From: Isoetes taiwanensis
Taxonomy: Eukaryota; Streptophyta; Lycopodiopsida; Isoetales; Isoetaceae
Assembly (NCBI GenBank): GCA_021234155.1
Contig: JAJEKV010000006.1
Coordinates: 23,809,568 to 23,873,567, forward strand
Direction of reading: 5' to 3'
DNA: 64,000 bases
Part shown: piece after piece, positions 35,071 to 46,526 of the stretch
Position numbering within the stretch: the stretch's first letter is position 1
Layout of the letters: every line of letters starts with the position of its first letter
Notes under the pieces: model-generated
What the model saw: only the letters and a program-made list of their open reading frames with translations
Told to the model about the DNA's origin: nothing
Database searches by the model: none
Made by a program: the position numbers and the translations under genes

Positions 35071-35488
35071 GGGATTCAGATTTGGCAGAGCTCCAATTAC
35101 AGAGAATTTGTGGAGAACTTTTGGGTTACAGCAGGCCATTTTTCTGTAAAAACAGATGGTGACAGTTCCATAATACACAATCTATCCTACATCAAAAGAT
35201 GTGTTTCGGCGATACGAATCCAACGAGCTATGGCGCAGGTTAAACGGAGGTCTGGAGCTCAAGATATCGACTTTCAAAAGTTTGCCCGCGATTCTGAGGG
35301 CTCTGTTTCGTCCTTTGTCATTTTTGGACCGTTTTTTTATATCGGACATTTGGATTTGAGGAGGGTATTTTCTTTCTAAACATACATGTAAATGTGTCAT
35401 TTGGGGACATGTCCCAAGGACCATAGTAGTATGTTTTGTTGTGGGTTCTCCGCCACGGAGTGGCATATTTTCCCACTGTGGTCGCCAC

Positions 35489-35837
35489 TGTTGGGGTGAT
35501 CACCACTCACCACATTCGTCACCACTCACCACACTCATCACCACTCACCACACTTGTCACCACTCACCACATTCATCATATACCGTATATGGAGTGATAT
35601 ACGCGCATGCACGCGTGCAGGATATTTGCACGTATGCATTGTGGAGCCATTATGATCATTGTATTATCCTCGAAAGCGAGAGAAGAACGAGAAGATTGTA
35701 TTGGGAGAGAGTATTTTCATTGATCTAGCTATGGAGATGAAGATTCTTTGTGTTGTGCATTGCCTTGATTTGATAGATTGAGCTTGGATTGTTGGGTTTT
35801 TCATCCTTCTTGCAAGGTTAGAGTTCAGGCTCTAACA
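35489..35837 (+). repeat. LTR, right outer end, inverted relative to the other three
   Basis: On the plus strand it runs from tgttggggtgatcaccactc to ggctctaaca, 349 bp. It mirrors 22434-22801, and its U5 end abuts the target repeat agggc. The whole inverted arm (about 34771-35837) matches the left arm (22434-23503). Confidence 0.85.
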
Positions 35838-37352
35838 AGGGCACCTGCTATAACTCCAAATAGACTATTGATTTCGACTCTCCTTATGTAACTCTTATTC
35901 GTCACCCAGCCACAATCAGTACTATTGTATGATGCAACCACATACCCTTCATATGAATGTTACGTGTGTATGTTCAATCATTCTTGATTTGATTCATACA
36001 CATTCCTCATCCATAAGCAACACGCCTTTTTCTTTGTAAATGGAATCTGAGAAACCCTCCGCAGCGCCACCCAGGTGGGACCCCCCTGCTTGACTTGCGA
36101 ACACAAGATTACTCTTCTCAACCAGCAGATGGCGGAATTGCAAGCGTACATTTCGCAATGGGCACCACATCCTATAGTTTCTCGTGTGCCTCCCTACCAT
36201 CGACGCCTTAAACATCCACGACCTACATCAACGTGACCACCCCTTACTTTCGGACATTCGAATGCGACTCTTCCGAAGTCTCACACTCAAGACGCGTGAA
36301 CGAAGATTCGGTACCCAAAGCTCCTCCACTTCGGGCGGGGGGATGCGAAATCTTGGTTCGCGACATCCAACAGTGGCAACTCGAACGAAATGCAAAGGAA
36401 TTATCTGCGAATTAACAATTGTCAGGACTAAAGGACTACGTTTGTATGGTATAACATAATAAACAAGAAATATGACTTAATTACGAATATAAAGCCATAA
36501 GCAAGAGAATTATAGTCAATCAAACTTATAGCATCGTAATAATAAAAGAAGTCTCAAGTAAAAGCCGAGAGCTGATAAGGCGATACAAAGAACTTGAAAC
36601 CATAAGGAATAACTTTTCGATTAATCTAGTATCAGGAGTATCACTCTCTATAACCAAATAGAAATAATCTACATCTGTGCATATGTATCGTTTACAATTA
36701 GATAAATGTGTTAACTACATAATGTTTTTTTTTTTTTTTTTAGTATATTACGGGTTCTTGTTAATATGATATGTATATTTCCCGAGTATAACATCAATAA
36801 TTAAGCCTAGTGATGCGACCTCTCTATCCCTAAGAGACCGAATTCGATAAAAGGAACTTCCATGGAGTTTTTGCGATAATGTTAAATCCACGGTCATCTT
36901 TTAGACGCCAACATGAAGAACTCGACATGGACCCTTTTTTTCCCCAAGGTGCCTCTTTCCTTTTTTTTTTATATATGAAGCCACCAAAGGGACATCCACT
37001 TGTCAAGACCGTCATCAAACCGTCGGTAATAGGAGGACCTTAATGAGGAACGTCAACCTCTACATCAAGGAGAAGCACACCTTCAACAACACGATTGAGT
37101 ATGCGGTAGCTGGGCCGAATTCCTAGGGCGGCTTCGGTACGCTGCGGTTAGATAAGTTAAGTAGCATTGGCTTCGACTAATATCACGCCGATCGTTTCGT
37201 CAAGCATTTCGTACATGCCTAGTATGAGCTATCACCCCGGGAATTGAGGAAGTCCTCAATGCGTTGGCAAGGAAATCAAGACGATTAACTAAACTTATAC
37301 ATGACTGTTAGCACATATCCAACGTATTGAGTCCACTTGGTGTGCTTGATCA
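35833..37352 (+). repeat. 2-kb duplication, unit 2, right part
   Basis: From agggcacctgctataactcc onward it follows 20390-21900. It includes a second, more damaged copy of the gag-like frame (LNQQMAELQAYISQWAPHP region, about 36110-36420). A poly-T run at about 36725-36741 is longer than in unit 1. Confidence 0.85.
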
Positions 37353-39087
37353 CCTTACTAAGCAGGAAACATTACGAGGATAATTGTTAACCATATATAA
37401 AGTTAGTATCCCCTAGGAATAAACCGACCAAATGAAACGACGTAATCTAGCAAGTCCGGCCAACTTGTTATGATAACATCAACTCACTTGGTGGGACTAA
37501 TTCCGGAATTTAATTAACAACGACAGGGCAACTCTCTAGAATAGCAGCATGTGTTATATATTTAGGATCCACCTAAAATAAGAAGCATAAGTAGTTTCCT
37601 AATCTTCTGGAACCAAAGGGGATGTCATCATGACACAACCTTGCCGGATAGGATTGTCATAAGTAATTTTGTAAACTTTTGGCATCATTGGGATAAATGT
37701 TACATGATAAGTGCATCCATCATACCTAGTCAATATCTTAGCTAGGGCTACTAAATGAATACCTTAAGACAACCACATAATCTTTTACGATTAGAGAACC
37801 TATGTATTCAACGCAGCGGACAACTCATCTCCAAATTAGGCGACCACACGACCTCGATGGGTGGAGGGCGCCGGCATTCCTGAATGTCACCCTGCATTAC
37901 ATATTTAGGATACACCAACCTTAGCAAGTGAGTCAATAAGGTGGGGAGACCGTATATATCCTCCTGTATCTAAGATGCATACATGTTAAGCAGATAATTG
38001 TTGGCGATGATGGGATCATCTTACAAGTTCCTTATGCCATCATGCACTGCGTGTGCACATGACCGGAGGTCACGTAGGTGTAGGCATCATCACCACTCAT
38101 GGATAGGAAAAGCACTTGTGCAAGTGGCTCACGCCGTCTCGGCCAGGTGTAGGCATCATCATTAGTGTTCCAAGCCATATTTTAGTATAGGTGGCTAATA
38201 GTAGTCTTGCGCTAGTGCTTCCACTCGATAGCTTAAACGGGTACTCCAATCGCCGCGCCATCAACGATCGCGATCAACCCCGACCGCACACTAGCCAATG
38301 AAGGCTTGGTCCGCAAAGGATCATGCGGACCGGGTGGGGTAGATGCATCTTAGGTGGGACAGGCATGTAGATGATAGGCCGCGTTCATCTCGGCGATAAT
38401 AGGAACATGGCCATTCCTTATGCCGCTATGAATGGCGAACCATAGGCATGATAGGAACCCTTGTAGTTAACTTTTTCTAGTTCCTTATGGGGGTGGTCCC
38501 TTCAACCACAACTTAATTATTATATATATATATAATCTAAGATAGATTAAGGTGCGGGTGCATTGCCCGCGACTCACATGACAACACGTGATATAAACTT
38601 TAATGTCTTTTATTGTTAAGTTAAATGTCATCGTACTGATAGCATAACGCTACCTTCTATATGATATGTTTATAAAGCTAATGCGCATAAGAGCACATGT
38701 TTAATCCAACAATACGTTAACTAACACCTTCTCTATGTAACATTATTCTCTAGATATTACTTTAGCATAATCGTATTCTATTAAGTCCTACTCTAAATAT
38801 AATTTTACTATCGGAATTAATTTCCTTAGATCTATCTCTGACATGGACTACGGTTGTTCATGATCGTCTTGTTAAAATACTTTCTGTACTATGGGGGTCT
38901 ATATGATATTAAAATAAAATGTGTATTAGGGTTGCTGAAAACCCAAAGTCATAAAGTGAAACTCACCGAGTTTTGTATAACATATAGTGTCTTATCCACT
39001 CTCTATAAGGTGGGGAGACTTGCTCCCAACATCTCATGTGTTGGCCCAGACCAAGAGCAGTCTTGATGCTGAGGACAACATCATTTC
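37353..39087. other. Non-coding 3' internal part of the large element
   Basis: No pol domain is recognisable in any frame. It includes a (TA)n run at about 38519-38532. The last 40 codons before the purine tract are weakly open (about 38854-39066), but no family is recognised. Confidence 0.5.
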
Positions 39088-39088
39088 T

Positions 39089-39101
39089 AAGGTGGGGAGA
39101 A
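39089..39101 (+). other. Polypurine tract
   Basis: The sequence taaggtggggaga, then 'a', lies directly before the 3' LTR start TGTGACG. It is the usual primer for plus-strand DNA synthesis. Confidence 0.75.
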
Positions 39102-40657
39102 TGTGACGTTCCACGTATTTATACAGTATACGTATAAATATACGGACACGTCACGTAGTAGGGATACGCCACCATGGGGTATGTTAACCTAGGGGGTTGA
39201 CCTAAAAGGGATTAATTTAGCTATGCTAAATTAATAAAACCTAATTAAGTGTATTTTGTCTTAATTAACCTAATTAGCTTAATTAGTTAATTAATGACAT
39301 GCCACCTGGCCCAAATCGATTGGGCAAGGCAGGGTTTCCAATTGGGGACACCCAAATTAGGGCTTTTGGGCCCCAATTCGAATTAGGAGCAATTGGAGAT
39401 GGAGGAGGAGAAGCAACAGCCGGGCACCCTTCGCCTAGTCGAGATGGAGCACCCAAGACCCATTTGACAGGTTAGTCAAGAGGTTACTTTGTTGATCTAT
39501 AGCATAGCCTCTACGTGGTGTGTTCTCTCTCTCTTTTTCTCTCACAGGTTTATCCTCGTTAGGCTAACCCTTGATTGATATGGTGAGTATTCTTATCTCT
39601 AGTCTACGTATGTGCTTTGGTTGATGGTTTAGTAGTTCTTTGCCTAGTTAGCACTCGGGAGATGGGGATTACTGGGGTAGAGACCTCGAGCCCATGTATT
39701 GTAGTATGCTCCTAGATAGAGCCCCTTTATTATTCCCATTAGATGCGGCACGTGCACAAGATCCCACCGAGTCAGTGGGAATCTATGGCATCATTGAAGC
39801 ACCGAGATAGGGGCGTGAGTGATGAAGTGTGGGGTGGGGTCTCACTTTGAGCATAAAAGGCTATGGGGACTCCTTAGGTGAGCTAGGCCTAATAGTCCGG
39901 TCCGCGTGAGGGCGGGTATGGGTCCGACACTCCACAGGGTGCGAGGTGTGACCCGGTATGGGGCATCTTGTACTTTGATGATAAAGTTAGGGGTAAAAGC
40001 TCTGCAGGAAGGAGATGCTGATGGATCTCCTCCTCTCTAGCTCACCCATGGATTCCCTTCTGCGACTCTGAGGGACACTTCTCCCACACCTCATCGGGCC
40101 AGGGAGATGTAACCCGGAGTAGTCCCGAAGGGTGATTCCTTGGGATTGCGTCTCCCGGAAGGCTACGATGATGCCATAGCTTGATTGACTCATGCGCAAA
40201 GTGTGCACCGCAGGGAGGATGGAGTGGACTACCCTAGCTTTGTTCTATGCCATTAACGCCATGTTATACCTCTCGTCTGGATCTCTTGAGGCCAGAAGCG
40301 TCCAGTCCATCCTCCACGTGAGTCCGAGGCAGGTAGAACACGGGGTTTGGGGCGTTTTCCTTAGGATTAGATGCATCTTCTTTGCCGTTAGTACTGGATG
40401 GATGTGCCACCCTTTGTGGTGGTTATTTATGTATGATTTATGCTGTATGCTAACATGTATTCACGCTTCCGCGACTTAGGAGTCCCATTGAAGGCGTGGG
40501 CCGAATGACACCTCCGTGTCCTTCACTCGGGCATCTTTCTATGGATGGTCAGAAGTTAGGCGAAGGAGGGCCCCTCGCATGGTGGTGATTGCCATGGGAG
40601 GGGGTCCCCTCAATGTATGTATACGCCCGAGCCGGATATATTCGGGGGCGTCCACCA
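39102..40657 (+). repeat. 3' LTR of the large element
   Basis: It is collinear with 17887-19415 and ends ...cgtccacca before the flank tagac. Compared with the 5' LTR it has an extra 'cttaattagttaat' at about 39278 and many CTG/CAG-associated differences. Confidence 0.85.
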
Positions 40658-41115
40658 TAGACTGTTTCATATAACTTGTATGCTACATTTTGTAGTGCCT
40701 TGGGGACTCCTAACTACATTAAACTCTCCCACAACTTCTTCCTAAGAATGTGTTGAAAGCCTTACCAAGATCCATAAAGCAATAATAAATCTTGCTGTTT
40801 ACTTCTGCTACCCTCTAACAGGGGAGCAATGTGAAAATGTGGTATATCGTGTGAGTATTTTAGGCTAAACTCGCTTTGTCCAAGTGCACGTGCCCTTGTT
40901 TCCTCAACCCATCTTTGCCAATTCTTTGTTCAAGAATTTCGTCCATCAGTCTTGTCATCAACGAATTGACTATGATTATGCAGTAGTTGGCGAGCTAGTG
41001 AGGATCACATGTTTTATAAATTGGACCACTCTTTTGATGGGCCACTGCTAGGAAAACCTTCCTGAAGGGCCTTGTTGAACAGGCTAGTCAGGACTGGGAC
41101 AATCTATGGTTCAAA
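40658..41115 (-). pseudogene. Old LINE RT relic, 5' half (split by the LTR element)
   Basis: On the minus strand I read VPVLTSLFNKALQEGFPSSG, VNSLMTRLMDEILEQRI, a KIYYCFMDLGKAFN block (block A) and LGVPKALQNVAYKLYETV. The last block breaks off exactly at the LTR boundary and continues at 17886. The blocks lie in different frames with stops. This is a plant LINE RT distinct from the copy at 11439. Confidence 0.7.
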
Positions 41116-43090
41116 AGTGGGTTGGACCATCCAACCCATTTTAATAAATTTGCTTGCATGCCACCTAGATCTGGCGACTTTCTCATTTGCGAGACATGCA
41201 TGCAAAGCTATATAACGAATATGGTTCTTTGAAGCTTTATGCTAATGTTCTTAATGGAGTGATAAAAGATTCATGAAATTCCATGCTTGATTGTCATTCT
41301 TCGAAGTGCTCAATTTCTCTAAGTATATTTTAGTATTTGTGAATTTTATTGTGTTTGCAAGTTTAATGATTTTATCTTTAGGTGCATCTAAGAAGACATA
41401 TAGTTGCAGGTGCTTCCGAGCAAACCAATGCAGTTGAGGAGCATTCGCTTCGTACTGATTTTGTTGTACTTAATTCTTCAAGCCGTGTTGTGGCTGCATC
41501 GAATGATCATACAACAAGTAATGACCATGATGTAATTGTTAGGAGTCTTTGTGATTACGTGAAGGAAATGGCGTTGAAGATAATGATCTTATTGATTACT
41601 ATGCATTTGATAATTTCATCAAGGTTAATCCTCAAATTCAAAAATATTTTTGTCCAAATATTCAAGTTAAAAGTTTTTGAATTATTACTTTAGTTTTAGG
41701 TCTAGTTTATTTTTCACTTTTATGTTTTAATCTTTGATTATATATTTTTGCATCTAGTCATTCGTTTATGGGAGCTATTTTCAATAATTGTACATTTGTT
41801 CAAGTCCCTAGTTCGACTAGTGCAACTGAGATTGCCCTTCGAAACTTTGGAAATAAGATTGCTTTGGAAACTCTAGAAAATCAGCAAATGAGATTGCTCT
41901 GGCTTCCTTTTTTTTGGAAAGCTTTCTTTTTGATCAGTATTATGAATTTCGTTTCCAAAATATTTGTGTAGCAGTTTGACCATTTTGATCAATGATTTAT
42001 GATTTCAAATGGAGAAGACGATGCATGTGATTTTGATCAATAATGTGAATTCCAGTGTGACTAAATTGTGTTTATGAAGTATTACAAATGTTAAAATGTT
42101 GTGGCAGTGTAACCCAAGACATGAGACTTAAAAAACACCTGAAATAAATAAATAGTGAAACATCCACGAATTTCTACCTACTGGTGGTTTACGTCACGAA
42201 AACTAACTCTATGTATTGGTGCAATTTCAAGCAATGTAGATTACAAAGGGGCATGTCTTAGATGAAAAAATATTTATAATGCTAAATCAAGCTCTTCCAC
42301 GATTGACCTTTCGTAAGGGAAGGCCACAATATGGACATGCAATCTACCACCTTATATTAACCAAACCTTTGTTGAAATAAGGAAATAATATAGGGACAAA
42401 ATGATAGAAAATATAGCTTGTGCAGAATATGGATGCCCTTAAATCTTGTTCTTCTTCTTATCAAGATTTTCTTATCTAGTATATGTTATTGAATTGAGTT
42501 TATCTAGTATATGTTATTGAATTGAGTAATTGGGGTTCACAATAGAAATTGTAAACATATATACTTCATTATGGTGATTCAAGATTCTAATTTCTTTCTT
42601 TTATTATGGGATGGTGTTATGCAGTATGAAGTAAAAAATACTATCTATCTATCTATTTGTAAAAGACTCATGATCTACAAAAAGGTACATATCGATGGTA
42701 CAGAACTCCTAGCCAAACGAGGTGCACCTTCTGGGCCTCTTGCAAGTAATAGGGGTAATCATACTGCAACACAAGGGCTGAGAGGGCTGGGGCGAAAGAG
42801 AAACAGAGCGAGAGCTGGGGGTTCATTGAGAGGCCTAGTATGTGGAGCACAACTTGTGAAGTTTAAGATGACCAGCACATGGAACATACAGTTCAAAGAG
42901 ACTTGTACAAATCGGAGGACCCAATGGGAGGCTAACACGTGGTTGACAAATGGTATAGGTGTGGGGAAAAAAAGCCACCCAAGGTGGAATGGCACGTCAA
43001 AGGAGATTCTGGAGCAGAATCAGCAAGGAAGGGGCCAACGACCATGGCAAAAGGCTAAACGATTAAATTGAAGTTGCCACAAGTCGGAAA
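41116..43090. other. Intergenic, no supported gene
   Basis: It includes a 28-bp perfect tandem duplication (ttatctagtatatgttattg...) at about 42472-42527 and a short ATCT repeat at 42645-42658. The open frame at 42571-43071 is basic and low-complexity with no domain; it lies in what may be the upstream region of the next gene. Confidence 0.4.
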
Positions 43091-43099
43091 AAAGAAAAA

Positions 43100-45585
43100 T
43101 AAAAATAAAGGTAAGATAGAAGAACTAGTTAGTAGAAAGGAGTAGCCATCTCCACATAGTGTTGCAGGCGGCGAGGGGGAGCTTCTTAACTCCGGCATTG
43201 AAGCCCTTTAGCTCTTATTCTAAGCCCCAGTTGGGCGCCTTCAGGATCCGCCTTAACAAACGGTGCGTATATTTTCTTCTCTTGTCCTTTTGTCCTGTTT
43301 AGCTCCTTTGGGGTCAATTCTGCATCTCTTGTCTCCAGATCAGCTCCTAAGCCATTGCTTGTATTGTAGTCTGTTTCTGCTCTTTGTTTTAAGTATCTTT
43401 GTTCGTGATTTGTTGGGCTGATTGTGTTAGTGTTTGTTTATGTGAAAGTGTTCGTTAAATGTAGTGCGTGTCCAAGTTGTTGATCTCTGTTGGAGTGGTG
43501 AATAGTTATGGTTTTAAGCAAAAGCTACATGTACACTCCCGTGTTTGACTCGGAATGGTCGGCACAAATTAGAACTTTCTGAGTGATTTCCGTCTTGGTA
43601 GTCGGAAGGGCTTCCATAGGTACATGGAACATGTGAAGTGGTTCGTTTCATCATCAGTGACGAGATCTTGGAAGAGCCATAAGAACAGACAATGGTTTTC
43701 TACTCGAACAAAGTTTCAGGACATGAACTTGGGACCTGTGCTTCGACATGCTCATTTATTGGTACAGTGCCAATGAACATTGCTCAACATGCAAATTTTC
43801 CTTGTGTTGAGTTGCTTTAATGAGTAGATACAGGTGGCCAAGTATAGGACAAAGTGTATCTCCTGCCATTTTCCTACGCATATACTTTCGACACAACACA
43901 AGTTCTTAATATGATTTGGCATGTAAAGTTTCAGTTCTTATAGATTGTACCTTTGTTTGAAACAGGATTTCTGCAGGAGTGAATAGAACAAAGTTAGCTG
44001 CAATCAATACCCAATGCCTTGGTGCTTGAAACATGGAGGAAGCATCTATAAATTGCATAACGCAGTGGGACTCAGGCTGCTCTGCTCTTGTTATTGGAAG
44101 TCCTCGACAACTTCCTCGCTTGGGACCAGAGTATCAGGCTGTTGTACCTTTATTTAACACATGTAACTGTGTGAAATCTGACCTTAATGGTTCTATCAAG
44201 AAGCTTTACCATGCATGCCAGTTGGGGGAAGTTGGAGGATATTATCAAGATTTATTACCTGTGCCTGTGGTCCCTATCTATTTGTCCTTTGAATCTGCAT
44301 ATATTGAATTTGGACAACCTCAGCCGCCCTTGCAGGGAAAAGAAACAACATCAAATGGTACATGTAGTAGAGAGCAACATGAATATCAGACTGATGAGAA
44401 TTGCCACTGTGCACATCCAATACGAGATGAGGGGGACACTGAAAACGCTGTTTCCATTGATTCTGAAGAAAGCACACCTTCTCAAAATGGAACTGACGGC
44501 ATTTCAAAACCTCAGAAAAAAAAAGGCAAAAAAAGAAAAGGAACTAGCTGGACGATAATTAAGCACAGTAAGAACAAGAAAGGAAGTTCAAAGAGAGGTG
44601 AAAAAGGTAAAGTTAGGGGAGAAACTCAGGAAGAAAGATGCCTGCTTGTACCTGGAGACTTCTCAATATCATGGAAAGAGACAGATGAAGCTGCTTTTAC
44701 AGTGGGACTATACTTGTTTGGGAAGGATTTTTGTGCGTTGCAGAGGTTCATGCCTGACAAACTAATGAAGGATATCTTATGCTATTATTATGGCAGCTTC
44801 TATGGGACACCTACTTTATCGCCCGATGGGCAGAACCTGCACGAAGAAATGGTGGCAAAAAGGTAAGTTTAGGAGTAAGCCTGGTATCTGGTTGGCCAAG
44901 AGGAATTGATGAGACGTTTGTTTTAAGCCATGTACCTATGGAGGCTCGGACCAAAGTTATCTGAGGTAAACACTTATTTGATGTAACGATATTTCATAAC
45001 TAATCTGGTCTCTTGGCCTGCTCTTGAAATAATGCCATCCGGTTTTACTTAATCAGGTTGCATCTTCATTTAACAAAAGCAACTCTCTTTGGAAAGCTTT
45101 ATATCGAAGTTGAAGTCTACAACTGGGATTGATTTGTTTGTCCAATGTATTGGACTAGGGTTGCACTGAAAGGGACCTTACGACTATGCAGGATAATCCT
45201 GTACAGCACTTTCCACCTTCAACATCCCACATCGAGGCGAGTGCAGTGAAGGCATTACACGGAGTTTGACACCAAAACAAATTATGGAAATACTTACTGG
45301 AGGATCTAGGCTAAGCAAAACGAAAGCTCAAGATTTATTTTGGGAAGCTGTTTGGCCTTGCTTACTGGGCAAAGGCTGGCATTCAGAAGCAAATGTGGGT
45401 GCATCAGGCTTACATAACCATATCCTATTTTACGAGCAGATGTGAAGGAATTTGCAAAAGGGCTAGTAAAGGGAAAAAAGATTACTTTTATTCAGTAAGT
45501 GAAGTTCTAAGCTACATTGCAGGAAATCCCAGTGAAATAGATCCTGGTGAATTGGAGAATAATGCGCTGGGTGGAACATAATGTT
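43100..45585 (+). pseudogene. ELM2/SANT-type nuclear protein gene, frame-broken
   Basis: A leader exon ends at CAAACG/GTGCGT (43262). An intron runs to TTGAAACAG (43965), and coding starts at ATG 44033. Residues 1-277 include the conserved LPRLGPEYQAVVPLF block and an acidic then Lys-rich NLS-like middle (KKKGKKRKG, KNKKGSSKRGEKGK). An ELM2-like LVPGDFSISW... and FCALQRFMPDKLMKDILCYY with YGSFYG follow. Similar plant proteins are ELM2-domain, Myb/SANT-associated nuclear factors presumed to act in chromatin repression. The next block (RWAEPARR, LSHVPMEARTK) is one frame off. A 91-bp GT-AG intron lies at 44966-45056. VASSFNKSN, GIDLFVQCIGLG, AQDLFWEAVWPCLLGKGWHS and KKDYFYSVSEVLSYIAGNP follow in changing frames. 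Introns argue against a retrocopy; either this is a decaying gene or the assembly has indels. Confidence 0.75.
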
Positions 45586-45639
45586 TAGGACAGTCTATTA
45601 GGTTTCACCAAATAGGATGGAGCCAGAGTAGATTATATC

Positions 45640-46370
45640 TTAAGGTCAGTCCACACAAATTTACAGAAAGCTGCTTCTCGCTGTGGATGCATGGAATGCG
45701 TCTGTGGGGATGATTGAGAAAGACAATGGCTGATGCAATGAAAGCTACGGTCCAAGGATATCCCAGGATTGTAGAAACAAGATGGTTCACATCTGCAGAT
45801 AGAATCCCTATTCAATGGAAAACATACTTTAGTCCTGTATTTTTTGACAACTGTAAACCCAATTTTGCCAGCTCCATGTTCAGCAGTCAGTGTAAATTTT
45901 GCATTATGGCTTACGAAAACCATGTAAGTCTTCAAGGTAAGGCCAGGTCTGGTGTACATGATACCCTGTTGTGATGGACTTTGTCAGACCCTTGTCGCAG
46001 GTGACCTGTCTAAATGTGCCTAGCTGGCTGTAGCTTCAATACTCTTTCACACCTGTAACCTCTAATTCTTTACGTAATCCAATTTCTGCCAATGGTGTTA
46101 CATTGGCGGTCAACTAGTTTCTCTCTTGGTGCCAATGTACAGATCATGTAATTGAATAAGATATACCACCTTTGATATTATAATGTTTTATTATGTCTCT
46201 AAGCAATTGTGTGAAAGTTTATGCATGAAAACAAGAATGTGAACTATAGGTCCATATATGGAAGTTTGAACCATAAGTTATAGCAGCTTTCTCAGCCCTT
46301 GGTTCGAATATTTTGGTTGTTGCATGGCAGAATACTCCTATTTGGAACAAGGTGCCGTCGCACAAAGGGT
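45640..46370. other. Possible 3' continuation of the ELM2-type gene
   Basis: A plus-strand frame (45714-45974) is open for 86 codons but shows no family. A Cys-rich stretch (CGCMECVCGDD) lies in another frame at about 45675. No secure gene end was found. Confidence 0.3.
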
Positions 46371-46376
46371 TTGTTT

Positions 46377-46526
46377 GTATGTAGGGAAAAAATTGATCTA
46401 GGTAAAAATTTGAGCAGAGATGTCGACAGGAGGAGTTCCGAGGCCAAATCCGTATGTAGGGAAAAAATTGATCTAGGTAAAAATTTGAGCAGAGATGCCG
46501 ACAGAAGGAGTTCCGAGGCCAAATCC
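46377..46526 (+). repeat. 75-bp tandem duplication (25 codons)
   Basis: The two units, 46377-46451 and 46452-46526, differ at about two bases. In one frame each unit reads VCREKIDLGKNLSRD followed by DRRSSEAKS (one unit VD, the other AD). The period is a multiple of three, but the surrounding frame is short and unrecognised. Confidence 0.85.

Larger units (their letters stand above)
22434..35837. mobile_element. Rearranged Ty3/gypsy array: two gag-pol copies, four LTRs, inverted right arm
   Basis: The array starts TGTTAGAGCCTGAACTC and ends with the reverse complement, GAGTTCAGGCTCTAACA. It is bounded on both sides by agggc, and the uninterrupted site is seen intact at 20388-20408 (gtcatcagggcacctgct). 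From left to right it holds the 3' LTR of copy A, pol A and gag A on the minus strand, then an LTR. Truncated pol B and gag B on the minus strand, another LTR, and an inverted integrase C-terminus plus LTR on the plus strand complete it. The retropepsin motif (DLGAS-type) and RT block ending in ATFERAMTYAFHDI suggest a non-chromoviral, Tat/Athila-like lineage. No copy is intact. Confidence 0.85.
17887..40657. mobile_element. 22.8-kb LTR retrotransposon without its own pol (LARD-like)
   Basis: Two direct LTRs of about 1.53 kb start TGTGACGTTCCACG. The 5' LTR is followed by a primer site resembling the initiator-Met type, and the 3' LTR is preceded by the purine tract aaggtggggaga. Flanks gagac and tagac are an imperfect 5-bp duplication. 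Removing the element rejoins a LINE reading frame, which supports the boundaries. After subtraction of the nested 22434-35837 array, the internal part is about 6.3 kb. It shows only a gag-like frame and no protease, RT, RNase H or integrase. A non-autonomous large derivative fits best; whether its relatives are copia or gypsy cannot be told. Confidence 0.8.

Noticed and set aside
17887..40657. Endogenous pararetrovirus or other viral insertion
   Set aside because: No movement-protein or coat-protein motif was seen. LTR pairs, primer sites, purine tract and target duplications indicate retrotransposons.
42571..43071. 166-codon ORF as a gene
   Set aside because: The sequence is basic, low-complexity and without domain; it overlaps the probable upstream region of the ELM2-type gene and shows no splice logic.
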